Origin: Phallusia fumigata
Taxonomy: Eukaryota > Chordata > Ascidiacea > Phlebobranchia > Ascidiidae
Direction of reading: 5' to 3'
DNA length: 21,512 bases
NCBI GenBank assembly: GCA_008931825.1
Contig: QXVZ01015451.1
Location: forward strand, 1 to 21,512
Below the pieces are notes generated by a model. The model searched no databases. It had not been told where the DNA came from and was given only the letters and a program-made list of their open reading frames with translations. Both the position numbers and the translations under genes were made by a program. Shown here in pieces: positions 1-10,100 of the stretch (position 1 is the first letter of the stretch; every line of letters starts with the position of its first letter).

Positions 1-2
1 CC

Positions 3-59
3 GTGTCTTGCACTTGAAGTCAAAATGAAGCGTACGACAATCTTGTAGTTAATGCTGTG
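3..59 (+). repeat. First copy of a duplicated intron segment
   Basis: A 57-bp stretch beginning GTGTCTTGCAC recurs at 1460-1516 with about 10 mismatches by eye (roughly 82% identity). Each copy lies just upstream of an exon of the same gene (165 and 1569). This suggests that the mini-exon region grew by tandem duplication. Confidence 0.7.
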
Positions 60-164
60 ACAGTATATCAATGTACACCACAATTTAATGTAAAATGTTG
101 CAGAGGAGAGTGTATAACCGTTTGCTTAAAACATGTTTTATTTAATTTTTCCCTTTTTTAACAG

Positions 165-2153
165 CCTCGGCAAGAAGTAAATGTAGAGAGACCTGTCCTA
201 GTTGTTCAGGTAATGTTTCAGTGTTTGTTAGCAAGTTTGTTGTGGGAATTGTGTTAAATACAAATGTTAGGCTGTTTCAACTAAATTATGATCAAAAGAG
301 CAAGTCGCTCTTTTTGCTAGTTACCGAATAAAAAGATAAAAATATCCCAAACATCCTTTGTTTTGTGATAACTTTTGTTAAGAATTAACAACAGAATCAG
401 ATATGTGACTGTGAAGGATGTTTTTTTGTGTTCAACTGACCAAACCACTGTATCTTAATGTTTTTTCTCATGCGGGCCAGGTAATGTCTTGGAAAAATCC
501 TGTGGCCCACTTGCACATCAACATGGCAAACTTCCCTCATTTTAAGCTTGTTATGACACAAACACACATTGTTTTAAACGAGTTTGGCGATTTATTCCAA
601 TATTCACTTCAGCGGAAGCTTGCCTTTGAAGACAGTTCTTGCAGATAATGATTGGGATCCTTGCATTTTATATCTAGCTTTGTGGCCCATTTGCAAACAG
701 CTCATTGGCCTCTTGGGCTATGACCCACTGTTTGAGAAACACTGGACTAAAATAAAATAGTTGTTTTAAATGGCGCTTTGAGTCAATATCTCTTTGATTC
801 TGTTTCATAAAGGAAAGGTAAGTTTTGAATAGTAGTTGCCCAAGCTGTGTTGAATTACTAATTGTGGGTAGATTGGTCACTTTTGACAAAATGTTTGCTT
901 AAAATGACTTTTAACAGTTTTTATCTCTATCTCTGCCACTGCTTTATCCACAGCTTCCACCAGAAAATGGCAGACAAGATGGGGAGAACCATAACTCGGG
1001 CACCCAAGTAATACACTGACATTGTTTAAATTACATAATGAGTTACTGCTTTATTATTTCTGACAAAAACAATTGTGGTGTCGTTTAGTTCGGCCCAGGT
1101 TTTCCCATAACCTGTATGAAAAATAAAAATTATGGTGCCTGTCAAACTGTTTTATTTTGTATTTATCGCTGATTACCCTTACTGTACAAAGAAGTCCTGT
1201 GAAGCTTTGTACAAAAAGGGTTTATAAAAATTTAACTATACCAAAACACATGCTCTTCACAGAATTGTTGTTATGTTTTACTGAAGCATTTTTTCTTCAC
1301 TTTTTAGGATTCTCCATCACCATCTCAGAGCACAGATCATGCCGAAGATGAGCCCTTGCTTAGTTCAGTGAGTTCATACCTTGTATTCTGATGCATACAT
1401 TTAAGTCGTCATTTGTATGATTATAAGCATACTATATATATCAGTGCCAAATGCGCATTGTGTCTTGCACATGAGATCGATATGAAGCGTATGATAATCT
1501 TATAGTGAATACTGTGTGTCAGTAAAACTTGCAAGACCGTTGGTGCGCTAACGGTGATGTTTTTACAGGAGGATGAACAGCCTGGTCCTTCGCATGCGCC
1601 TGGTCCCAGACAAGACAGTTCTTCTGGATTAAAAAAGCAAACTAAAGATCCCCAGCATCTTGAAAAAAGTAAGTAAATGAGGGTTCATTGTTTTGTTTGT
1701 AACAGCAAATTTTTAAATCTTGTCTTATGCTAATAGTGGAAAAAGTGCGACGGTATTTGGATGAGGCAATACTGAGCAAGGACCTGGTATTCAGGATGTT
1801 CAGGCATTTCATATCCAGCAACGAACAGTTTTTGTCTAACGCTAGTGACAAGGCTGGTGAGTTTCTGTGTATTCTCTTAGAAGTATATTTAGCCAAGCAG
1901 GTTATGGAAAAAGAATTTAAGGAGCGTGATTCATTCCTTACTGGACGCTGGTTATCCTAACGTTAGCTTTTATGCTGCAGCAACGGTGTCCGAATTCTTC
2001 AACGAATGTCACAACCAACTCCTGCAATATGGCTGGCAACGCTACAATACGGAAATGGTGATCGAATTTTTTAGGTCAAGGAAGCTAATGTTGCACGTGG
2101 AAAAGATAGAAGAGTTGCTGAACGACGCCGAAGACAAAGAGAGTCAGTCGTAA
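165..2153 (+). CDS. 3' part of a TNF-receptor-like gene (cytoplasmic tail plus C-terminal death-fold-like domain), 5' end outside window
   Basis: Six exons join in frame: 165-209, 954-1007, 1308-1367, 1569-1668, 1737-1856 and 1981-2153 (552 nt, 183 residues, stop TAA 2151-2153). The first three are phase 0-0 mini-exons; the last two introns are phase 1. The tail is rich in Pro, Gln, Ser and acidic residues and carries PRQE, PSQST and PRQDS, which resemble TRAF-binding motifs. The last two exons encode a helical domain (SEFFNECHNQLL, MVIEFFRSRKL, VEKIEELL) that aligns with the C-terminus of the receptor gene at 4359-6456, with introns at the same place and phase. I chose acceptor 1981 because reading through the strong donor at 1857 meets a stop at 1958, whereas 1981 follows a CTAAC branch-point-like sequence and restores the frame. 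No ectodomain or membrane exon is visible, so the receptor identity is inferred from the paralogue. Confidence 0.68.
294..314. repeat. Short perfect hairpin in intron
   Basis: AAAAGAGC and GCTCTTTT form perfect 8-bp arms around the 5-nt loop AAGTC. It lies in the 744-bp intron of the first gene. No function can be assigned. Confidence 0.4.
446..744. mobile_element. hAT-like MITE in intron of the first receptor gene
   Basis: The right end reads TTTGAGAAACACTG, a typical hAT terminus. The left end CACTGTATCTTAA pairs with its reverse complement at about 10 of 13 positions. The flanks GACCAAAC (438-445) and GACTAAAA (745-752) would be an 8-bp target duplication matching at 6 of 8 positions. No transposase ORF is present, so it is non-autonomous and old. 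The right end is convincing; the left boundary is less so. Confidence 0.45.
1460..1516 (+). repeat. Second copy of the duplicated intron segment
   Basis: This is the counterpart of bases 3-59, in the same orientation, within the intron before exon 1569-1668. The best-conserved blocks are GTGTCTTGCAC at the start and TATGAAGCGT in the middle. Confidence 0.7.
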
Positions 2154-2360
2154 AACGACCACTTTTATGCAAATGTTGCCAATGGCGCACATACTTCGGT
2201 ATATGCATGTCGTTACCACGCTGCTAATGGGATGTTAAACGGTTCAATCCATTATCCGACTCCTGAACAACCGTGTACTGTGCTTAAGTTACTGGAGCCG
2301 AATGCATCCGAATTAATTCCAACACACCGCCTTTTGCCTAGGCGCCGGCAGTAAGGGCGG

Positions 2361-2602
2361 CGGTACGGTACGTAGCAAAAAAGTGTTAAATAGTACGTCA
2401 CGCCCTTCGCAACGAGGTACGTACAACTCAATACGTACCGTACTGTTTCCTATCCTTTAGAATGAGTGACAGTACGGTACGGTACGTTGATGCAGTACGG
2501 CAAGCAGCAAAAATCATTAAAAGAAACGGTACGGTGGTACGACACGCACTTCGTACCGTAACGAGGTTGCACGCACAACTCAATACGTAACGTACCGCAC
2601 TG
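2361..2602. repeat. GTACGG-rich imperfect tandem duplication
   Basis: Two related units, 2361-2444 and 2472-2602, each begin with (C)GGTACGGTACG and end with a block containing ACAACTCAATACGTA followed by CGTACCG/CGTACCGC and ACTG. The second unit has an insertion. Short GGTACGTACC-like palindromes are scattered through it. It lies just downstream of the first gene, probably within or after its 3' UTR. I do not recognise a known element. Confidence 0.6.
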
Positions 2603-2698
2603 CCACCCTTGGGGTCTAGAGGCAGCATTTGTCCCCTATTGGAACAATGAAAACCCTACTATATTAATTGTATATCTTAGATAAACCAAGAATTGATG

Positions 2699-2704
2699 AA
2701 TAAA
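2699..2704 (+). promoter_or_regulatory. Candidate poly(A) signal of the first receptor-like gene
   Basis: This is a canonical AATAAA about 545 bp after the stop at 2153 and the nearest canonical hexamer I see. A second AATAAA lies at 3232-3237. Which one is used cannot be decided from sequence. Confidence 0.4.
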
Positions 2705-3366
2705 AAATATGTGTGTATAAGTTTCTTTCACAAGTTTCAAGGGTTTTCTGCCGGGGCCCATTACCGGTCGTTTTTTGATCAAACTTTCTCGAGGCACTGT
2801 GGTTAAACAGAATGCAAACATCTGTCCATTCTTCCACGTTTTATGTTTTTGCGTGTTGTTTTGATAACTGCTTGTGTTTTTAATAGCCCAATTTTGAGTT
2901 TCTTCATTTTGCTGTCTGTGACAATCTCTGTTTTGCCGCGTGTAACTTAGCACATTATTTTAATGTGGCTTGCTTATTTTGTAACCAAATGTGGATCAAG
3001 AAAAAGGTAAGGAAGGTCATTACACAGCCAAAACATTATTTCCATTTATGCATATTTGTTATGCGAACAGAATGGTATGCACTTTTTAATTTTTTTATGC
3101 CGTTTTGTATCAAATAGAATCAGAAAAACATATGTAAGCACTTTATCAAATCATGATTATAAAGTAAGTTGAAACTCTTATGTTTGGTTGAGTGTTTATA
3201 AGCTTTTTATACCTTTACTATGGGTAAAAATAATAAACTTTTGTATCGAATTCACCGATTTGTGTCTGAATATTTTGTCGATTGGACAAACAGCAACTGA
3301 TGAGTTTCAGCACTTTTTCCAAAGTCGATGACATTTTTTCAGTCTACAGCTGAATTTTTTATATTC

Positions 3367-3556
3367 GTCGCAATGTGTGTCACAAATTTGGTGGTATGTG
3401 GCATAGGCTACTGACCAAAACCAAACGCAAGATTTATAATAAAATCGTTACAGTTTTTCAATATCCTTTGTTACAGTATAAAGATGTAGTCCGAGACAAA
3501 AATTTACCAAACTGTTGATGAATTCATATTGCCAAATTTGTGACGCATAATGCGAC
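3367..3556. mobile_element. Inverted-repeat element (MITE-like, family unknown)
   Basis: Arms 3367-3398 and 3525-3556 are 32 bp long and pair at about 80%, with the shared core GTCACAAATTTGG. The flanking T-rich (left) and A-rich (right) tracts extend the symmetry further. About 126 bp lie between the arms. No transposase and no clear target duplication are visible. Confidence 0.5.
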
Positions 3557-3562
3557 ATTTGT

Positions 3563-3579
3563 AAAAAAAAAAAAAAAAA
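3563..3579 (+). repeat. A17 homopolymer
   Basis: An uninterrupted run of 17 A lies just outside the right arm of the inverted-repeat element. It is prone to sequencing slippage. Confidence 0.85.
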
Positions 3580-4350
3580 TATCCTGTTGATCTTTTACCG
3601 AATGGTACTTCCCCTTGTCAAGTCCCGACATGTTATTTTCTCCATATATCTCATTCTCAAATCCTTTTGTTTGGCGAAAGCAGTGGCGTGATCATAGTAC
3701 GGTGCGCAAGAGTGACGATTGATTAAAGGTACCTCGCCAGTTTAGGATTTAAAATACTATAATTGTTTTAAGCCCAGTCCATCTAGTTTACAACCGGTTA
3801 ATTTAAAGGAATGTCAAAAATACGCTATATTGCATTTTTGTTTTAAATATCAGTGTTTGCTGGTGACAAACGAAAAGAAAAAAATGCAAATATCCTGAAC
3901 TGTGGCACCACAGAATCTTCGAGAACAGTATTCTTACTAGTGTTGTTTTGATCAGCTGTTCTGAATCTGAACGTCGTTCAGTGTTCACTGTTCAGATACG
4001 AACGACAGACACACAGAGAAAAGAAAGTACACAAATTTCACCTGAAAATACGGAAAAAGCTTCGGACAAAAGAAAAGAACCAGTAATATACAAAGATACT
4101 AGTTGTATTTGTCTTTCTACGAAAATCAAGTGGGTTTATTTCTTATTTATTACAAAGAACGTATCGATTTCGTCAATAAGCACCACAAGTTTTTCATGTA
4201 GAACAGAAAGTTCAGTAGTTGAAAATGTTAGCAAAATTAAAACTTACTTTGCTTTGGTGTAACAACAAAAACAGTTTCTTACTTTACAATGCATAAGAAC
4301 TACAAATTATTAGTTTGTTGCATAAATTAATTGCAGTTTTGAACTAAATT

Positions 4351-4358
4351 TGTAGATT
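4351..4358 (+). promoter_or_regulatory. 3' splice site immediately before the receptor ATG
   Basis: AT-rich sequence ends in TTTGTAG followed by ATT and then the ATG at 4359. The site could accept a 5' exon. If the organism trans-splices, as ascidians do, it could instead take a spliced leader and leave a 3-nt 5' UTR. I found no convincing upstream signal-peptide exon. Confidence 0.4.
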
Positions 4359-6456
4359 ATGGCCAGTCTTCGTGAGCGCTTGGTTCAGAATCAGCCAGAC
4401 CCATGTCCTCGAACAATCCCAGATAAAAAGGGGCGAAAACTGCTGATGATGGGAAAAAATGGGTTTACAAGAAAATGCTGTGCTTGTAACCCTGGTGAAC
4501 GTTTTGGTGAATTATGCAGGTAAAATTGCAAATATAATATCCAAGCTGGTCATGTAAAAATATTTTAAAGGCAAAAATTAAAATAATTACATTACATTTG
4601 ACCAAAGTTTACAGTTGATTAACATATGTTTCTCTCATTATGTTTGAAGCGTGGATAACCTCCAATCCACCCAATGTATTCCTTGTGAAAATGGGGGAAA
4701 TCAAGGAATGCATGTGCATGATAATCAGCACTGCATCCCACCTTCATCAACCTCAGCATCCGTGTAAGTTTATTTTTTCTTGACACTTTGTGTGATTTTT
4801 AAGTGGTTGACTTGTTTTACAGATCCCTCAACTCAGAATCTCCTCAGATTTATACTACTGTGTTAGATAGTACTCAGCTGACTTCTGAAGCAAGTCAAGT
4901 TGAAACCAGCCCAACTCCATTGGATCCTGGCTTTGGTAATAACACAACGTGTTTAAATGTGTCAGCAGAAATGCACCATATTAACTGTTGTTAACAGTAA
5001 TACACATAACTCTTTTTTCATCTAGATATTTCCTTCTGGATTTCGGTTGTTTCTATATCAGCGGTTTTGACACTAATTGTACTTTTCTGTTTGTGGAAAT
5101 ACAGACAACGGGGCAAGAAGAAGCGAGTAAGCCAAAATATTTGTGATGGATAAAATATGTGTAGATATCACCTGTAAACTAACATTACATTTTTGTGTAG
5201 AAACCAGTTAAGAAAAACGAACGATATAGTCATGATGATGAGGTAGTAAGTTTTGTTTCTCCAATACAAGAACAAGGTAAACATACTTGTTATAGCTTAA
5301 AATTGCTAGTCAGTTGTTTAGGAACTCAAGGCATGGTCTTAGTAAAAGTAGCATACATAATGCTGTTGAATTTTTTCCATTGTACGGTTTCTTTTCCACC
5401 AATTTTTTGTTAGAATGAGAATCACCAATTAGAATATGATATGTGCATTACTTTGTCACAGCCGCAAAAAGCATTATTCCTAAAGCTGACCAGTAATAAT
5501 TATCTTACATTACTAACTGTACGAACACACACAGTTTAAAAACACCTTAAAATTATGTAATCTCACATTTATTTTTATTTTTTAGTTATTTAATATTTTT
5601 AGTTTGTTGTTTTTTAGTCTTGTTTTTTCATTTTTTTAGTGGACAACTTCATTGGAAAGGACATGTTGCAAACAACAGACTTGCAGATTGAGCGAAGCTT
5701 TGTCAGGCAAATGGAAAGAAATTTTAACATTATCAATCCGACTGTTGTCAATGACTTGGATTGCAAGTACAAACGTAAGTGTTAAAATATGGATGTAGAA
5801 AGTCAAATATTGAATCCTAACTAATAGAATCCAACTTGAAACAAAAGCTGCTCTTTATTTCGGGCAATAGGAACCAAAATTATTTTATAGGCAATGGCAT
5901 CCATGTTCGCACAATTTGTCTTGACCATACGCTAAAGTCAAATGTGTCATTAACCATGCAACTTATTTGTATACTTGTGGTTGGTGGTAGCTCACCTTGC
6001 TGTCTTAGGCCTTTCACAATTATCACCCTGCGCATGTTACTATAGAACTGCACTTATATTGCCCAGACCTCGGACTCAGCAATGATGGTCCATTAGTAAA
6101 AAGCATTTAGAACTTCTTTTTAGAATGACATTTACTGTAATTCTGTGTGTCAGTGAAAAAGACATAGGAGTTAGATTATTCCACTTATTCCGTTGTAAAC
6201 ATCCCCAGTTGAATGATGTATGTTTACTTTTTATGTGTAACAAACTTTTTGCAATGCAGATGACACACAAAAATTCTTTCATGAAGTTTACCGAAAACTC
6301 TGCGATGCCTACCTGGGTGAAAATCTGATCGATGACCTGTTTGCCTTTCTTGAAAAGCCTGAAGGCCATAGGCTTTTGGCTGAGAAACTCGATTTGTATT
6401 TAAGTCAAAATCTAGAAGACTACAACCGACGCTATCCTGAAATTGTGCAAACGTGA
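4359..6456 (+). CDS. TNF-receptor-superfamily-like single-pass receptor with C-terminal death-fold-like domain, seven exons
   Basis: Exons 4359-4519, 4650-4763, 4823-4935, 5026-5126, 5201-5276, 5640-5774 and 6260-6456 join in frame (897 nt, 298 residues, stop TGA 6454-6456). Residues 16-82 hold a TNFR-type cysteine pattern: C16, C40-x2-C43 followed by NPGE, then C53, TQC63-x2-C66 and C82, which I read as one complete and one partial cysteine-rich module. Residues 83-129 are a Ser/Thr/Pro stalk. Residues 133-153 are a transmembrane helix followed by a basic stop-transfer run (KYRQRGKKKR). SPIQEQ at 183-188 matches the TRAF2-type PxQE consensus. Residues 189-298 form the helical C-terminal domain shared with the upstream gene. 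The family acts at the plasma membrane by recruiting TRAF or death-domain adaptors. No signal peptide is encoded after the chosen ATG, so the protein is either type III or has an unseen 5' exon. The death-fold assignment is inference, since the usual conserved Trp is not obvious. Confidence 0.78.
5243..5276 (+). promoter_or_regulatory. Two competing 5' splice sites in the receptor tail exon
   Basis: The donor used in the model follows 5276 (CAAG|gtaaac) and keeps the C-terminal domain in frame with the paralogue. A stronger-looking donor follows 5245 (GGTA|gtaagt). It would drop SPIQEQ and shift the next exons into a frame that stays open until about 6328. Confidence 0.5.
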
Positions 6457-7169
6457 TTTTCACTGAAGCTAACTAGTTTGATATGTGCAAGGCTTTTATG
6501 AACAACTTGGTTAGAATGCATTTTCTGTTAAATGATAGCTACTTTGTCTCATGGAATGTAAATGCTATCACTTATCCCCCTGGGCCGAAGTTAGTTGGAC
6601 ATTCACAAACAAAGGTGCATGCTATGACAATCCTGTTGAAAAAATGTGCTTTGTTATTTTTTACAAGGTTTTGTGAATATTCATCTGTACAGTTTACACA
6701 ATTTTGTATTAGCTGCGGTATTGTTTGTTTTTTTAACACCTAAGCCAAATGTCCAAACTTTCATGTTAGCACTTGTCAATATCGGTGACAAACAACTGAT
6801 CATATTCAACTTAAAAAACTAAAAACGAAATAAAAAATTTTAAGTGTGAATTGAGAGTTTTATCTGGCATTCACACAATACTNTACATCACATTCACTAT
6901 GACACCTGTAATTACCATCAGTAAAGTTTACACACCATTTTGCAAACTGATACACAAAAACTTGCCCTTTACAAACTGTAAACGTGCGTTAACTCAATAA
7001 AATGCATGGTATTAAATGACGCCCCCACCCAAAGCCTACATAATAACGGTTGTGTAAGTAGATAGAAGTCAATATTGATTTTTGTCTTGTCTGCTATCAC
7101 GTTGTCGCTCGGTGTTAAGTGGCTTCCAGGCGGAATGGGAGACACGTACCGACAATTCGGCGACGAAGG
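6457..7169. other. Receptor 3' UTR and upstream region of the first GT31 gene
   Basis: This 713-bp stretch holds the receptor 3' UTR up to about 6850 and then the presumed promoter and 5' UTR of the first GT31 gene. An unresolved base sits at 6883. I see no clear TATA box close to the start and no further gene. Confidence 0.6.
6829..6834 (+). promoter_or_regulatory. Candidate poly(A) signal of the receptor gene
   Basis: AATAAA lies 373 bp after the stop at 6456, in a run of A-rich sequence, and 336 bp before the next gene's ATG. Confidence 0.55.
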
Positions 7170-10100
7170 ATGAGGAAGGAACCGAAATGGTTGAAACGTG
7201 TCATACTGCATATGATGGGCATCGTTGTGTGCAGCACTTTCCTGTCCTTGTTGTTTATACACGGACTCGCCAGGGGCGCTAAGCACAGGTAAGATGTGTT
7301 AGTTTGAATCTGAGGGCCGTGTATCGTAATGCTAACGGCAAGGAACCAAACGAGAATCGTAAAAATTTGTGACAGAACGTAAAACAAAAAACATACCAGC
7401 AACAGCAGGTGTCCGGGAAGGCAAAAACACTTGCGCCAAACAAAAGTCCTAAATCAAATCATGGTTTTTGGAATACTCTAATTACATTCATGAAAACACC
7501 CGTCTGGACTTATATAGGTCACTGGTGGCAAAATACTCAAATTGATTAAGGTTGCAAAAAATTAAGTTTGTGACACAAAAAGCGCTTCTTGACCAACGAT
7601 TATTAAACTAACTGGATAGATGACTCGACTTAGCATTTGTGATTCGGGTAGATGATATTGGCTTGGTTATCATACTGTGGTGTTTTCACAGGACATTCGT
7701 TAATGCGATAAGGGTTTTCGCATTCGGTCTCAAGATGTTTTAGTCCAGGCGTTCGCAAATAATGGATTGCGATCCTACCTTCCACTTTTTTTGGGGCGAA
7801 ACATTTAAGTACTTTGACGCATTTTTTGTCATGTTTCCAGGTACATACAATTAGCACACAAGCTATATATTGACCTAATATAAACAGATAAAGATGTGTT
7901 TTACTGTGTTTACGTCTGTTTGCTTTCCTTTCATAAAATGCAACATCGCTTGTATTATAGTATTTTGTTGACACACAATGTTTTTTCTAATCTTCGTATT
8001 TACGTCACACTATGTTTCTTACATCACAACTATGCTCACGAAATGTTATGGTCGCCAGACGGAACTATATTCTTTCGTCCCGAAAGGACGCATCGGTACA
8101 GCTTTTGTACATAGACGCATCCAGTAACATATTGCCATTCCTTATCTCATCTCGACGAAATTTAACACCACTGGTTCATGGTGATACACAACACCGCACA
8201 TAAGTCTGACGTAAGATCAATACCCAGCCCATTAAGGTGGTTTAATGAAATGGCCTCCGAAAAAGTAACACTCAATTGATCTTTGTGGGGTTACAGCGTC
8301 AAGGTACTCGATTATGCCATTTCGATTTCTGTGTATTGGGTTGGGACTTAAATTTGAGGGAAGGAGAAAATGGAGTATTGGCGCGTTAAAGCAAAAAAAA
8401 AACTCTCAAGTCTGGAGGCCTGAGTATAGGTATACGGCTTAGATACTAATTGAAGGAAAGTTCCACATGTGCAGTTTTTAGAGAGAGAAAACGGAGACAT
8501 TTTGTAGAGAAAAAACGGAGACTTAGTCATAACGCTTGCTTCTAACGACTGTACACAACTCGCATATTGGCGCACAAGCCAGCCTACAAAGATTGAGTAA
8601 CTTTGGTTAGCGGTATTAGTATTTTGGCCAACTCCTGGTTTTCGTCCAATTAATGTCTAATTTAAATTCACATAAAACATTGAAAAAATCTATGAAGTTA
8701 ACATATTAAAGTTTTAGGCCTACAGACAAAATTGGGTAAATAAAAATTAATTTGGGTTAAAACTGTTATTTTTGTTACTAAATTTTTGTATTTCACAATT
8801 TTTTTTCAGCTCGCTTTTACTTCTGCTAAAACGTCTTACATTTACGCCGTTTGTTTTTAGGAAAACAAATAAATGGCCCGGATCGCGGGAGGTTGCAGAT
8901 ATTATCCCGATAAATATTTCCTACATTTATGAACCAACACTTGGAACCAACTACGACAATAAAGCTTGCGGAAATTTTGGTAAAAACAACAATAGGATAA
9001 ATAATTTCTAAGCTCGATTGATGCTCGATATCGATCTTAAACTAGGACAAAACCAATTCGACTGGTGGTGCAAAATCCCTGCAGTTTATATGCTGATTTC
9101 AGCAGTGTCAGATTTATAAATCATCATAGTCAAGAACATTGAACACAGATCTGTCAATATTGTTACATAATCTTTTGCATAAATATCATAATAGCAAATT
9201 AGCCAAATAGTGGTATTAGATTAATAAAATGTGGTAGCGGTGGAATGAGGCTTGTATCTAAAGATAGCACAGCGTCGTGTAATTAGTAAAGCGTTATAGC
9301 AATTTCGGACAAGCAGGTAAAAGTACTCCTTGCTAAACACTGATGCGAAATTAGCACAATACGTCTGTAGACTGACGAAAATTGACAAAAATTTTATTTC
9401 CGCATAAAAATCTTTCATATCAACAGATCCTATTGTTTAACCATTCACGCATTACCAGTGAACCCTTTTTTGTACTTCAACAGATGCTTCTTGGAGCATG
9501 GTGTTCTTTGTGAAATCCCAAGCCTCCAATTTTCAACGACGCGAACTGCTGCGCCGCACGTGGGCGTCGCTGAGTCGTGTCGGTAATGCAAACTTTACAA
9601 CCGTGTTTGTGGTAGGGGAGGCGAAGGCTGGGAATTCTCAAATGAGCTTGGGGTCTTTAAACAACCTTCTGAGAGAGGAGAAAGACAGATATCGCGATAT
9701 ACTACATTATCGCGGACCCGACGATTACACGTAAGAATATTTTTGTTTTGTTGTTTGGTGAAGGTAATCAAACTAGAATTGTAAGCTTTTGACGTCAATG
9801 CCAACAGCGACTTGTTTGTATGCAAAGCTTTGTGCCCTCTATTCATGTTTTTCAAGCAATTTGTCTAAAAGGGTTTATTTTACCCTATTATTTCGTGTTT
9901 TGGTTCAGGTCACAGCTATTAAGCGCAACTTATATTAATCTCTTCTAGATAGGTAGGCTACTATCCACTCCTATTACCCGCATTGGCCGACTGTCAAAAT
10001 TGTATACGTTCTAGCAAAAACGTTTGCCCGCAGCCTTTCTGTACATGTAGAATTTTGTATTTGTCGTTGTTAAGCTATAAATTTTCGAAGGGCGTCGCAC

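Larger units (their letters stand above)
2154..4358. other. Region between the two receptor-like genes
   Basis: About 2.2 kb without a gene I can support. It holds the 3' UTR of the first gene, a GTACGG-rich tandem duplication, candidate poly(A) signals, an inverted-repeat element, an A17 tract at 3563-3579, and AT-rich sequence leading to the next gene. The longest open frames here lack an ATG start, splice context or recognisable protein character. Confidence 0.6.

Noticed and set aside
165..209. Cys-rich reading of the first exon (KCRETCPSC) as part of a cysteine-rich module
   Set aside because: That frame enters the next exon in a phase that meets a stop within about 15 codons; the phase-0 frame is open through all following exons.
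1857..1960. Reading exon 1737-1856 straight through to the stop at 1958-1960
   Set aside because: A strong GTGAGT donor at 1857, a CTAAC branch-point-like site and the acceptor at 1980 join to a further exon that aligns with the paralogue; read-through would lose half of the conserved domain.
3948..4262. 104-codon plus-strand frame upstream of the receptor as a 5' exon or signal-peptide exon
   Set aside because: It has no ATG at its start (TTG) and no good donor, and its composition looks like translated AT-rich non-coding sequence.
4226..4262. MLAKLKLTLLW as a signal-peptide start for the receptor
   Set aside because: The only nearby donor is GTGTAA, which is weak, and the phase would need to be 0 at 4356; I could not build a supported junction.
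8012..8203. Plus-strand frame (RNYILSSRKDASVQLLYIDAS...) as an extra stem exon of the first GT31 gene
   Set aside because: No acceptor and donor pair in phase 2 was found, and the paralogue has no corresponding exon.
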